This document shows positions 20,147 through 29,369 of a DNA stretch of 64,000 bases, one piece after another. Position numbers and translations under genes: made by a program. Location of the stretch: positions 434,001 through 498,000 of the forward strand of contig NZ_JAANOU010000001.1 in assembly GCF_011758765.1 (NCBI RefSeq), in the 5' to 3' direction. This DNA is from Amycolatopsis viridis (lineage in GTDB: Bacteria; Actinomycetota; Actinomycetes; Mycobacteriales; Pseudonocardiaceae). Under the pieces are notes generated by a model. The model searched no databases, was not told the origin of the DNA, and saw nothing but the letters and a program-made list of their open reading frames with translations. Position 1 is the first letter of the stretch. Each line of letters begins with the position of its first letter.

Positions 20147-22483
20147 TCAGCAGTTCGACGGATGCGTCAGTTCCACGTCACGCGCCAGCGGGGCGCCGGC
20201 GACGACCTCGAGCGGCGCGGCCACCGGGGCGTAACCGCTGGTCACGAGCGTGTAGTCGCCCGCGGGGAGGTCGGTGAAGGCGTACCGGCCCGCCTCGTCG
20301 GTCAGGGTCATCGCGACCACCTCGCCGGCCGCGTCGAGCAGCGTCACCTGGGCCTCGGCGATCGGCCGGTCGTCGCGGCCGGCCCGGACGACACCGCTGA
20401 GCCGCGCGGTCGGCACCAGGTCGACGTCGTGCGTGGTCTGCCCGCCCTCGATGGTCACCAGCGGCACGGCGACCGGCTGGTGGCCCGGCGCCGTGACGGT
20501 CAACGTGTGCACGCCGCCGGGCACGTCGTCGACGCGGTACCACCCGTCCCCGCCGGTGACCAGCGACGAGACGACCTCGCCCTGGTCGTCGGTCAGCACG
20601 AGCGTCGCGCCACCAACCGGCTGCCCGCTCGCCGAGCGAACCACGCCGCTCAGCCCACCGGCGCTCGCCATCTCGAGGTCCCGCCGCAGCGGCTGCCCGT
20701 CGACGGTGACCATCGCGGCGCTGGGCTGGAACCGGGCGGCAGCCGCGATCAGCAGGTAGGTGGCGTCCGGCGCAGCGGTGAGCCGGTAGCTGCCGTCCGC
20801 CGCGGTCAACGTCCGCGCCACCTGCTGCCCCGACCCGTCGGTCAGCGTCAGCGCGGCACCGGCCAGCGGACGGCCCGACGGGCCGGTCACCACGCCGTGC
20901 ACCGACGAGCCGGAGGGCACCGGCGTGGCCGTCCCGGTGTCGCCGGTCTGCTCGCTCAGGTCGAGGCTGCGGCGCAGCGGCACCTCCTTCATGAACACCA
21001 CCGCGATCAGCGTGACCACGGCGATGATCCCGCCGGCGAAGAAGATCGAGCCGATGCTGTCGCCGTAGGCGGCCCGCACGATCGACTGGATCGGCTCCGG
21101 CAGCGCCGCGAGGTTCAGGCTGCTGCCCGCGCTCGCGGCGCCGGCGTGGATGCCCATCGCGGCGAGCGCGCTGGACACGTGATCGCTGACCTTCACGCCG
21201 AGCAGGGCGCCCAGGGCCGACACCCCGGCCGAACCACCCAGCGTGCGGAAGAAGGTGACCACCGACGACGAGGAACCCATGTCCTTCATCGCCACCGTGT
21301 TCTGCACGACCAGCACCAGGTTCTGCATCAGCGCGCCGACGCCGAGGCCGAGCAGCGCCAGGTAGGCGCCCATCAGTACCAGGTTGGTCTGGTGGTCGAT
21401 GCTGCTGAGCAGGAACAGGCTCGCGACCAGCAGCACCGCGCCGCCGAGCATCCACCCCTTGGTCTTGCCGGTGCGCGAGATGACCTGGCCGGCGATCGTC
21501 GAGGACAGGAACAGCCCCAGCATCATCGGGATGGTCATCAGACCGGCGTGCGTGGGCGAGTAGCCGCGGGAGAGCTGGTAGTACTGCCCGAGGAACACCG
21601 CGCCGCCGAACATCGCCGTGCCGACCGACAGGCTGCCGATCACCGCGAGGGTGAAGGTGCGGTTGCGGAACAACCGTAGCGGGATCACCGGGTCCGAGAC
21701 CCGCGATTCGACGAGCACCGCCAGTGCCAGCGCCACGACCGCGCCCGCCACGTAGCACAGCGTCGACCAGGACCACCAGGCGAAGCTGCCGCCGGCCAGG
21801 GACACCCAGATCAGCAGCAGCGAGACGCCGCCGACGAGCAGGGTCGCGCCCAGCCAGTCGATCTTCACCTGGCGCTTGAGCACCGGCAGGTGCAGGGTCT
21901 TGCCCAGGACGATGAACGCCGCCACCGCGACCGGGACGGTGATCCAGAAGTTCCAGCGCCAGCCGAGCGGCGAGTCCACGATCACACCACCCAGCAGCGG
22001 TCCGGCGACCGTCGCCAGCGCGAACACCGCGCCGATGTAGCCGCTGTAGCGGCCGCGGTCGCGCGGGGAGATCATCGCCGCGATCACGACCTGGACCAGC
22101 GCCTGCATGCCGCCGAGGCCCAGACCCTGGACCGCGCGGAACGCGATCAGCTCGGGCATGGACTGGGAAATGCCGCCGAGCACCGAGCCGGCCGTGAAGA
22201 TGACGATCGACAGCTGGTACAGCATCTTCTTGCTGAACAGGTCCGACAGCTTGCCCCAGATCGGGGTGCTCGCCGTCGAGGCCAGCAGGGTGGCGGTGAC
22301 CACCCAGGTGTACTGGCTCTGCGAGCCGTCGAGGTCGGCCAGGATCGTCGGGAGTGCGTTCGAGACGATCGTGGAGGACAGCACGGCGACCAGCAGCGCC
22401 AGTAGCAGGCCGGCGAACGCGCGCCCGACCTGGCGCGGTGTCATCGCCTCCTGGTTCGCTGTGGTGCTCACTTCTGCGATCAC
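20147..22483 (-). CDS. DHA2-family MFS exporter with three C-terminal carboxypeptidase-regulatory-like domains
   Basis: A 778-residue fusion starting at GTG 22483. Residues 1-~505 form a 14-helix EmrB/QacA-type exporter: SSTIVSNALPTILADL in helix 1, GKLSDLFSKKMLY (loop 2-3), PRDRGRYSGYIGAVFALATVAGPLLGG (antiporter motif C). Residues ~525-778 are three tandem ~80-residue beta domains beginning VHGVV, LSGVV and LSGVV. Ordinary family members stop at ~500 residues. The start overlaps the marR stop (GTGA), so the regulator is cotranscribed and coupled. It is a paralogue of the partial gene at 3-1193. Confidence 0.9.
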   Translation of the reverse strand: MIAEVSTTANQEAMTPRQVGRAFAGLLLALLVAVLSSTIVSNALPTILADLDGSQSQYTWVVTATLLASTASTPIWGKLSDLFSKKMLYQLSIVIFTAGSVLGGISQSMPELIAFRAVQGLGLGGMQALVQVVIAAMISPRDRGRYSGYIGAVFALATVAGPLLGGVIVDSPLGWRWNFWITVPVAVAAFIVLGKTLHLPVLKRQVKIDWLGATLLVGGVSLLLIWVSLAGGSFAWWSWSTLCYVAGAVVALALAVLVESRVSDPVIPLRLFRNRTFTLAVIGSLSVGTAMFGGAVFLGQYYQLSRGYSPTHAGLMTIPMMLGLFLSSTIAGQVISRTGKTKGWMLGGAVLLVASLFLLSSIDHQTNLVLMGAYLALLGLGVGALMQNLVLVVQNTVAMKDMGSSSSVVTFFRTLGGSAGVSALGALLGVKVSDHVSSALAAMGIHAGAASAGSSLNLAALPEPIQSIVRAAYGDSIGSIFFAGGIIAVVTLIAVVFMKEVPLRRSLDLSEQTGDTGTATPVPSGSSVHGVVTGPSGRPLAGAALTLTDGSGQQVARTLTAADGSYRLTAAPDATYLLIAAAARFQPSAAMVTVDGQPLRRDLEMASAGGLSGVVRSASGQPVGGATLVLTDDQGEVVSSLVTGGDGWYRVDDVPGGVHTLTVTAPGHQPVAVPLVTIEGGQTTHDVDLVPTARLSGVVRAGRDDRPIAEAQVTLLDAAGEVVAMTLTDEAGRYAFTDLPAGDYTLVTSGYAPVAAPLEVVAGAPLARDVELTHPSNC

Positions 22484-22974
22484 TTCCTCTTCTCCGCCGG
22501 GGCGGACGGGCAGGAGTCCGGCGCGTGGCCGAGGGCCTCGCGCAGTCCTTGGTTCATCACGGTCAACCGGTCGGTGAGCGCTTCGACCTCGTCGTCGGTC
22601 CAGTCCGCGAGCGCGCGCTGGATGAAGTCGACGTGCAGTTCGCGCCAGCGCTCCAGTTCGGCGAGGCCCGTCTCGGACAGGCTGATCAGGCTGGCCCGGC
22701 CGTCCTCGGGCGCGGGCCTGCGCACGATGAGGCCGGCAGCGGCGAGCTGGGCGATCTGCCTGCTGATCACCGAGATGTCGACCATCTTGCGTTTCGCCAG
22801 TTCCGACGGCCGGCTTTCGCCGTGCACGTGGAGTTCGGAGAGCAGCATGGCGGCCGCGGGGTGCAGGCCGTCGTGCTCGCGCTGCCAGGACTGGGTGATC
22901 CAGGCGTGCTGGAGCTGTCCGGCCGCGCGCAGGGCGCGCATCAGCTGGACGGCCTTCTCTTCGCGGTCCCCCAT
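22480..22974 (-). CDS. MarR family repressor of the MFS-fusion exporter
   Basis: I chose the ATG at 22974 because GGGAGGTGG precedes it; 164 residues result. The winged helix is clear: SELAKRKMVDISVISRQIAQLAAAGLIVRRPAPEDGRASLISLSE with the D-x-R wing. MarR proteins commonly repress efflux genes and are released by phenolic or antibiotic ligands. The gene is first in the operon, and a perfect inverted repeat lies directly upstream. Confidence 0.92.
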   Translation of the reverse strand: MGDREEKAVQLMRALRAAGQLQHAWITQSWQREHDGLHPAAAMLLSELHVHGESRPSELAKRKMVDISVISRQIAQLAAAGLIVRRPAPEDGRASLISLSETGLAELERWRELHVDFIQRALADWTDDEVEALTDRLTVMNQGLREALGHAPDSCPSAPAEKRK

Positions 22975-22999
22975 GGACCCACCTCCCGGTTGGTTGTCA

Positions 23000-23028
23000 C
23001 ATACAACTATAGAGGCGGTAGTTGTATG
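23000..23028. promoter_or_regulatory. Perfect inverted-repeat operator upstream of marR
   Basis: CATACAACTA (23000-23009) is repeated in perfect inverse complement as TAGTTGTATG (23019-23028) around 9 bases. A further half-site ACAACTAT follows at 23031-23038. The AT-rich arms stand out in GC-rich DNA and lie 26 bases before the marR start, so autorepression is likely. Confidence 0.85.
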
Positions 23029-23180
23029 CCACAACTATCTAACTAGGTGATGTGTCCCACGACCGCGGCTTCTCCGGAACCACCCGGAAGGAGCAACTTC
23101 GCGTGGATCGGCATCCGGGCCGGATACTCTGCGACCGGCCGGTAACTCGTTCGCGAGCCGGTGACTGACGGAGCGGGGTG

Positions 23181-23268
23181 GATTATTCATGATCGTTTTC
23201 TGCGGCAACGGGCGCTCTGGCCTGCTGCTGCGTGGCGCGCGCCGGCGGTTGCGCGTTCATGAATAATC
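23181..23268. promoter_or_regulatory. Widely spaced inverted repeat upstream of the flavohemoglobin gene
   Basis: GATTATTCATGA (23181-23192) recurs as its exact reverse complement at 23257-23268, 76 bp centre to centre. Each copy contains a TTCATGA(A) core that is itself nearly palindromic. The second copy ends 42 bases before the flavohemoglobin start. A paired operator for a regulator responsive to nitric oxide or oxygen is plausible; which one is not known. Confidence 0.65.
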
Positions 23269-23310
23269 GATCGCGAGCATGACCGAGCACCCCGGAGCAG
23301 CCCCGCAGCC

Positions 23311-24483
23311 ATGACCGCCGGCCCCGTCAGTCCCGTACCCCGGTCCGTGCACCGGCAGGCGCCGCCTGCCGTCACGGCGATGGTGCGCCTGATCCGGGAC
23401 TCCTGGGCGAAGGCCGAGCCGTACCTGCCCGAGGTGACCCAGTTCTTCTACGGGATGCTGTTCACCCTCGCCCCGGCGACGCGGGACTTCTTCCCGATCA
23501 ACATGGAGGTGCAGCGCAACCGCATGGTGCGCGCGCTGGTCCACGTCGTGCAGATGGTCGACCAGCCCGACGACCTGGTGCCGTTCCTGCGGCAGCTCGG
23601 CCGCGACCACCGCAAGTTCGGGGTCGTGCCGAGCCACTACGAGGCGGTGGGCACCGCGTTGCTCGCGGCGATGAAGACCCAGCTCGGCCCCGACTGGACC
23701 GACGAGGTCGAACGCGCGTGGGCGGAGGCGTTCACGATCATCGCCCGCCAGATGCAGGAGGCGGCCGCCACCGACACCAACCCGCCGAACTGGTCCGCGC
23801 GGGTGGCCGAGCACCGGCGGCTGACCTGGGACCTGGCGATGGTGCGGCTGGAGCCGGACCAGCACATCCCGTTCCGCCCCGGGCAGTACCTGAGCGTCGA
23901 GGTGCCGCAACGGCCGCGGTTGTGGCGGTACCTGTCCCCGGCGAACGCGCCCCGCCCGGACGGCTCCGTGGAGTTCCACATCCGCGCCATCGAGGGCGGC
24001 TGGGTGTCCCGGGCCATCGTGAGCCACACCCAGCCGGGCGACGTGTGGCGGTTCGGGCCGCCGGTCGGCACGCTCGGCGTGGACCGGGACAGCGGCCGGG
24101 ACGTGCTGATGGTCGCCGGCGGCACCGGGGTCGCGCCGATGCAGTCGATGCTCGACGAGCTGTCCCACTGGGGCGAGAACCCGAAGGTGCACCTGTTCTA
24201 CGGCGGCCGCACGTGGGAGGACCTGTACGCGCTGGAGATGTTGCGGATGCTCGCCTCCTGCAACCCGTGGCTGACCGTGACGCCGGTGGTCGAGTCCGGG
24301 CCGCGGCCGGTCGGCGGCGAGGAGGGCACCCTGGCCGACGCGGTGACCCGGTACGGCGCGTGGCCCGGGCGGGACGTGCTGGTCGCGGGCTCACCGGCGA
24401 TGATCCGGGCGACCGTGTCGCGCATGCTGGTCGCCGGCACCGCGCTCGACCAGATCCGCTACGACCCGTTCACCATCGACTGA
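23311..24483 (+). CDS. Flavohemoglobin (globin plus FAD/NAD reductase)
   Basis: A 390-residue protein of normal flavohemoglobin length. The globin part (residues ~25-155) has FFYGMLF in helix B and the proximal His in GRDHRKFGV. The reductase part has FRPGQYLSVEVP and RYLSPA for FAD, then VAGGTGVAPMQSM for NAD(P). Such enzymes oxidise nitric oxide to nitrate; some actinobacterial ones have other roles. The start is coupled to an 11-codon reading frame (23279-23314) that ends in ATGA at this ATG. Paired inverted repeats upstream suggest specific control. Confidence 0.9.
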   Translation: MTAGPVSPVPRSVHRQAPPAVTAMVRLIRDSWAKAEPYLPEVTQFFYGMLFTLAPATRDFFPINMEVQRNRMVRALVHVVQMVDQPDDLVPFLRQLGRDHRKFGVVPSHYEAVGTALLAAMKTQLGPDWTDEVERAWAEAFTIIARQMQEAAATDTNPPNWSARVAEHRRLTWDLAMVRLEPDQHIPFRPGQYLSVEVPQRPRLWRYLSPANAPRPDGSVEFHIRAIEGGWVSRAIVSHTQPGDVWRFGPPVGTLGVDRDSGRDVLMVAGGTGVAPMQSMLDELSHWGENPKVHLFYGGRTWEDLYALEMLRMLASCNPWLTVTPVVESGPRPVGGEEGTLADAVTRYGAWPGRDVLVAGSPAMIRATVSRMLVAGTALDQIRYDPFTID

Positions 24484-24491
24484 GTCCGCGC

Positions 24492-25187
24492 GTGGAGATC
24501 CCGGTCCCGGACGGCACCATCCGCGGGCACCTGGCCACGCCGGGGCGGTTGGTCGCCGGCGAGCCGCCGTGGCCCGGGGTCGTGGTGGTGCACGACGTGG
24601 TGGGCCTGTCGCGGGACGCGCGGAACATCACCGACCGCTTCGCCGCCGCGGGGTTCGTGGCGCTCGCCCCGGACCTGTACTCGCGCGGCGGGTTCGTCCG
24701 GTGCGTGCGGTCGGTGTTCCGGGAGCTGACCGCCGGCCGCGGGCGCGCGTTCGACGACCTCGCCGCCGCCCGGTCCGTGCTGGCCGCCCGGCCGGACTGC
24801 ACGGGACGCGTCGGCGTGGCGGGGTTCTGCATGGGCGGTGGGTTCGCGCTGGTGGCCGCCTCCCGCGGGTTCGCCGCGTCCGCGCCGTACTACGGGCCCC
24901 TTCCCAATGACCTGTCCGCTTTGGACGGAGCTTGCCCGGTCGTGGCTTCCTACGGCGGGAAGGACCGGTGGCTGAAGGGTGCCGCGGCGAAGCTGGACGA
25001 GGAGCTGTCGGCCCGCGGTGTCCCGCACGACGTGGTGGAGTACCCGGAAGCCGGGCACAGCTTCGCGAACCAGTTCCCCGGCCCGGTCGACGTGCTGCTC
25101 AAGATCGCCGGGATGAGCTACGACCGCGACGCGAGCGAGGACGCCTGGCGCCGGGTGCTCGCCTTCTTCGCCGAGCACCTCCGCTGA
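24492..25187 (+). CDS. Dienelactone hydrolase family protein
   Basis: A 231-residue alpha/beta hydrolase starting at GTG, 8 bases after the flavohemoglobin gene and presumably cotranscribed with it. The nucleophile elbow is GFCMGG with Cys as in carboxymethylenebutenolidase; the Asp is in YGGKDRW and the His in EAGHSF. Dienelactone hydrolases open the lactone ring in catechol degradation, but many paralogues have other ester substrates. No catechol pathway genes are nearby. Confidence 0.88.
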   Translation: MEIPVPDGTIRGHLATPGRLVAGEPPWPGVVVVHDVVGLSRDARNITDRFAAAGFVALAPDLYSRGGFVRCVRSVFRELTAGRGRAFDDLAAARSVLAARPDCTGRVGVAGFCMGGGFALVAASRGFAASAPYYGPLPNDLSALDGACPVVASYGGKDRWLKGAAAKLDEELSARGVPHDVVEYPEAGHSFANQFPGPVDVLLKIAGMSYDRDASEDAWRRVLAFFAEHLR

Positions 25188-25190
25188 CGC

Positions 25191-25874
25191 TCAGGGCGCC
25201 AGCAGCAGCCGGGCCCAGGCGTCGGTGAGCCAGCGCGCGAACCGGTCGGGTGTCCAGCCGCGCCGGTGCACGAGCAGCACCCAGTACTCGGCGGCGGCCA
25301 TGCTCCAGATGACGTCGGCGACCTCGTCGTCGGACAGGTCGCCGCGCAGTTCCCCGGTGGCGCGCAGGTTCGCGGCGAACCGGTGGATGTCGCGTGCCCG
25401 GCGGTCGGTGAGGTCGTCCCACAGCTCGGTGGTCGCCGGGTCCGTCGCGGCGGCATCGCCGAGCGCGAGGAACACCGGCGCCAGGCGCAGCTGGATCCGC
25501 GCGACGGCCTGCGCGTAGATGCCGATCTTGTCGCGCGCAGCGGTGGCGGCGCGGATCTGCTGCACGTAGTCCCGCTCCGCGGCGGGTACGGCTGCGTCGG
25601 TGCCGGACAGCGCGGTCTCGGCCAGCGCGTGCAGCAGCTGCGGCTTGCGGCCGACGGAGGAGTACACCGTGTCCACCGCGACCCCGGCGCGGCGCGCGAC
25701 CTGAGCGACGGTCATCGCCGGATAGCCCGACTCCGCCAGCAGGTCACGCGCGGCGGTGAGGATCGCCTGCCGGGTCTGCGCCGCTTGTGCCGCCCGCCGC
25801 GGTGAGTGGTAGCGGCGGCGCGGCTGCCCGGCGTTGACGTCCTCCACAATCGGTTCTAGCCTTCCATTATTCAT
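25191..25874 (-). CDS. TetR family transcriptional regulator
   Basis: About 227 residues from the ATG at 25874 (an internal GTG at 25847 is also possible; neither has a perfect ribosome site). The DNA-binding domain is clear: TRQAILTAARDLLAESGYPAMTVAQVARRAGVAVDTVYSSVGRK. The C-terminal ligand domain is not assignable. It is divergent from the degraded FAD-monooxygenase remnant and may once have controlled it. It converges with the dienelactone hydrolase gene. Confidence 0.88.
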   Translation of the reverse strand: MNNGRLEPIVEDVNAGQPRRRYHSPRRAAQAAQTRQAILTAARDLLAESGYPAMTVAQVARRAGVAVDTVYSSVGRKPQLLHALAETALSGTDAAVPAAERDYVQQIRAATAARDKIGIYAQAVARIQLRLAPVFLALGDAAATDPATTELWDDLTDRRARDIHRFAANLRATGELRGDLSDDEVADVIWSMAAAEYWVLLVHRRGWTPDRFARWLTDAWARLLLAP

Positions 25875-25912
25875 CCGAAGCGTAACGGGATGAATTTTAT
25901 CAGGAGGCCACC

Positions 25913-26324
25913 ATGGCGGATGGGTCCGGCCGCCGGCACCCCGGTCATGCTCGACCGAGCGCTGTGGATCGGCCGCGAACCCCACCCCACGCCACCGCTG
26001 CCCGCGGCGGACGGTGCTCGATCCGCTGCTCCTCGCCGCCGCGCACGAGGCGGGGCGGCGTTCGGCGCGGCGTCACGGTCACCGGCCCAGCCGTCCGCCG
26101 ACGGACCGCGCTCCGGCAGGCGGTCGGTGCCGGCACCACCTGCCCGCGACGTGCACGCCGGCCGGGGAGCCGGGCATCCGCTCGCAGGCGGCCGCGGCCC
26201 GGGAGCACGACGTCGGCCCGGCTCCCCGTGCTCCGGAGGAGATGGCACTCCGCGGCACCGGCGCGCCGGTGGCGTGCCGCCCGCCCGGTGCGGGCGTTCC
26301 CATCACCACTTCCTGGAGGTGCCC
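25913..26324 (+). pseudogene. Frameshifted remnant of an FAD-dependent monooxygenase
   Basis: A strong ribosome site (CAGGAGG) and ATG at 25913 lead into a frame with no coherent protein, but pieces of one flavoprotein occur in different frames. PRRTVLDPLLLAAAHEAG lies at 26002-26055, RRGVTVTG in a second frame at 26063-26086, and GIRSQAAAAREHDVGPA back in the first frame at 26173-26223. In order, these match the region after the Rossmann fold of PHBH/geranylgeranyl-reductase-like monooxygenases. The GxGxxG N-terminus and the C-terminal half are missing. The gene is clearly not functional. Confidence 0.6.
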
Positions 26325-26969
26325 ATGACCCGCCCACCCCTGGTGGCCCGGCAGTTCAGCCACCCCACCGGACCCCTCGGCCGGGTCGCCGGCCGGATGA
26401 TGGCCCTCGGCAACGGCGGGTTGAACGCGTGGGTGGTCGCCACGACCGCCGCGCGGCTCGACCCGGCCGCGGTCGGCCGCGTAGCCGAGCTCGGACCCGG
26501 CCCCGGACTCGGTCTCGCCCGGCTGCTCGACGCGTTCCCCCACGCGCAGGTGTGGGGAGTGGACCGCTCCGAGGCGATGCTGCGGCAGGCGCGCCGCCGC
26601 AACGCGGCGGCCCACCGCGCCGGCCGGCTCACGCTCCTGCGGGGCGACACCACCGCGATCCTGGAACTCGCGCCCGTCGACCTGATCGTCGCGGTCCACG
26701 TCCTGTACTTCCTCGCCGACCCGGCAACCCAGCTCGGCCGGCTGCACGCCGCGCTCGCCCCGGGGGGCGTGCTCGCGCTCGGCTACCAGTTGCGGCCCCA
26801 CATGCCGGCCATCTCGCAACAGCAGTTCCCACGGGGCGGTCACCGGCTCTACGAGAGCGACGACGAGGTCCGCGACGTGCTGCGGGACGCCGGGTGGTCC
26901 ACAGTAGACATTTCAGTGGACGGGCCGCGGGAAGCCCCGCACGGGCGGCTCGCCCTCGCCACCCGGTGA
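26325..26969 (+). CDS. SAM-dependent class I methyltransferase
   Basis: A 214-residue protein with ribosome site TGGAGG. Motif I is VAELGPGPGLGLARLLDAFP near residue 50, the acidic end of strand 2 is VWGVDRSEAML, and PVDLIVAVHVLYFLADP is the post-motif region of ubiE-like enzymes. Substrate unknown. It directly follows the degraded monooxygenase and may be the surviving member of a small tailoring operon. Confidence 0.88.
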   Translation: MTRPPLVARQFSHPTGPLGRVAGRMMALGNGGLNAWVVATTAARLDPAAVGRVAELGPGPGLGLARLLDAFPHAQVWGVDRSEAMLRQARRRNAAAHRAGRLTLLRGDTTAILELAPVDLIVAVHVLYFLADPATQLGRLHAALAPGGVLALGYQLRPHMPAISQQQFPRGGHRLYESDDEVRDVLRDAGWSTVDISVDGPREAPHGRLALATR

Positions 26970-26983
26970 CCCGCCCCCGGACG

Positions 26984-27024
26984 CGCCGAGGGGCCCGCAC
27001 CACCACGGTGCGAGCCCCTCGGCG
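26984..27024. terminator. Bidirectional terminator between the methyltransferase gene and hspR
   Basis: An 18-bp stem (26984-27001 with 27007-27024) has one mismatch and a 5-base loop. It lies between two converging genes, 15 bases after one stop and 6 before the other, so it can serve both. Confidence 0.8.
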
Positions 27025-27030
27025 AAACGG

Positions 27031-27459
27031 TCATCGCCGCCGGCGTGGTTTCCAGACCACCAGCGCCGTCTCCTGCCTCATCGGCACCAAATCCTTGCGG
27101 TAGGACCGGTGCACCGCCGCCGCGGCCTGCTCGGCTGCCGCGTACGCCGTGGCGATCTCCTCGGTCAGTTCGGCGATCCGGGACTGTAGCGCCTCGACCT
27201 GGTTCTCCAGTTCGATGATCCGCTTGATGCCCGCGAGGTTGACGCCCTCCTCCTGGGACAACCGCTGCACCTCACGCAGCAGCGCGATGTCCCGCATCGA
27301 GTAGCGCCGACCGCCGCCCGCGGTGCGTCCCGGCGACACCAGGCCCAGCCGGTCGTAGGACCGCAGCGTCTGCGCGTGCAGTCCGGACAGCTGCGCGGCC
27401 ACGGAAATCACGAAGACCGGGGTCTCCTCGTCCGCCCCCTGCGGCAATCCGCCGAACAC
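27031..27459 (-). CDS. hspR: Heat-shock repressor HspR (MerR family)
   Basis: A 142-residue MerR-type protein: FVISVAAQLSGLHAQTLRSYDRLGLVSPGRTAGGGRRYS is the helix-turn-helix and wing, followed by the HspR-specific QEEGVNLAGIKRIIELENQ, a coiled coil and the conserved ALVVWKP end. HspR represses the dnaK operon and clpB by binding HAIR sites, with DnaK as co-repressor. It is the last gene of the operon it controls. I prefer the GTG at 27459, 8 bases after GGAG; a TTG at 27468 overlapping the dnaJ stop is an alternative. Confidence 0.93.
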   Translation of the reverse strand: MFGGLPQGADEETPVFVISVAAQLSGLHAQTLRSYDRLGLVSPGRTAGGGRRYSMRDIALLREVQRLSQEEGVNLAGIKRIIELENQVEALQSRIAELTEEIATAYAAAEQAAAAVHRSYRKDLVPMRQETALVVWKPRRRR

Positions 27460-27464
27460 CTCGA

Positions 27465-28640
<1,176 letters not shown>

Positions 28641-28673
28641 CGGACGTCTCCTCCTCTCGCTGTGGGAACAGTG

Positions 28674-29369
28674 CTACTGCTGGGTGTTCTCATCCGGCAA
28701 CTGCTCGACGGGTAGCTCACCCTCGACCGGGGCGTCGCCCGGCTCGTGGTCGGTGACGCCCACCAGCGCGGCTCGCAGCGTGCGGTCCCCGAACCGGTAA
28801 CCGCGGCGCAGCACCGTCGTCACCGTCGGCCCGGACACGTCCGGCGAGGTGCTGTGCTGCACGGCCTCGTGCACGCTCGGGTCGAAGGGGTCGCCCTCCG
28901 CGCCGAACGGCTCGAGCCCGATCCGCTGCAGGCTCGCGACCAGCTTGTCCGCGACCGCCTTGAACGCACCGGTGAGATCACCGTGCTGCTCGGCCCGCTC
29001 GAAGTCGTCGAGCAGCGGGAGCAGCTCGCCCACCACGGTGGCCTTCGCCGCGGAGACCACGGCCTCCCGGTCGCGGTCCACCCGCTTGCGGTAGTTCGCG
29101 AACTCCGCCTGCAGGCGCTGCAGGTCGGCGGTGCGCTCCGCGAGCTCCTTCTCGACCTCGGACGGGGCGGCCACCGACTCGTCCACGATGGACTCGCCGA
29201 GCGACGGCCCGGCAGGGGCCGCCGGGGCGTCCTGGGCGGACGCCCCGGCAGCCTCCGGCTGGGTCCGCACCTGACCGGTCTCCGGGTCGATCTTGCGCCG
29301 GTCCCGGACGACCAGGGGCTCGGTGACCGGCTCCTGCTCGTCGATCTCGTTCGAGTGGCGTCCCGTCAC
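28674..29369 (-). CDS. grpE: Nucleotide exchange factor GrpE
   Basis: A 231-residue protein with a long charged N-terminal region, a coiled-coil helix ([27 protein letters not shown]) and the C-terminal beta-wing ([35 protein letters not shown]). It releases ADP from DnaK. Its GTG start overlaps the dnaK stop (GTGA). Confidence 0.96.
   Translation of the reverse strand: MTGRHSNEIDEQEPVTEPLVVRDRRKIDPETGQVRTQPEAAGASAQDAPAAPAGPSLGESIVDESVAAPSEVEKELAERTADLQRLQAEFANYRKRVDRDREAVVSAAKATVVGELLPLLDDFERAEQHGDLTGAFKAVADKLVASLQRIGLEPFGAEGDPFDPSVHEAVQHSTSPDVSGPTVTTVLRRGYRFGDRTLRAALVGVTDHEPGDAPVEGELPVEQLPDENTQQ

Noticed and set aside
20139-20153. 15-bp palindrome CTGCTGAGTCAGCAG overlapping the end of the MFS-fusion gene
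   Set aside because: Its place at a 3' end with a single central base fits neither a good terminator nor an operator; chance cannot be excluded.
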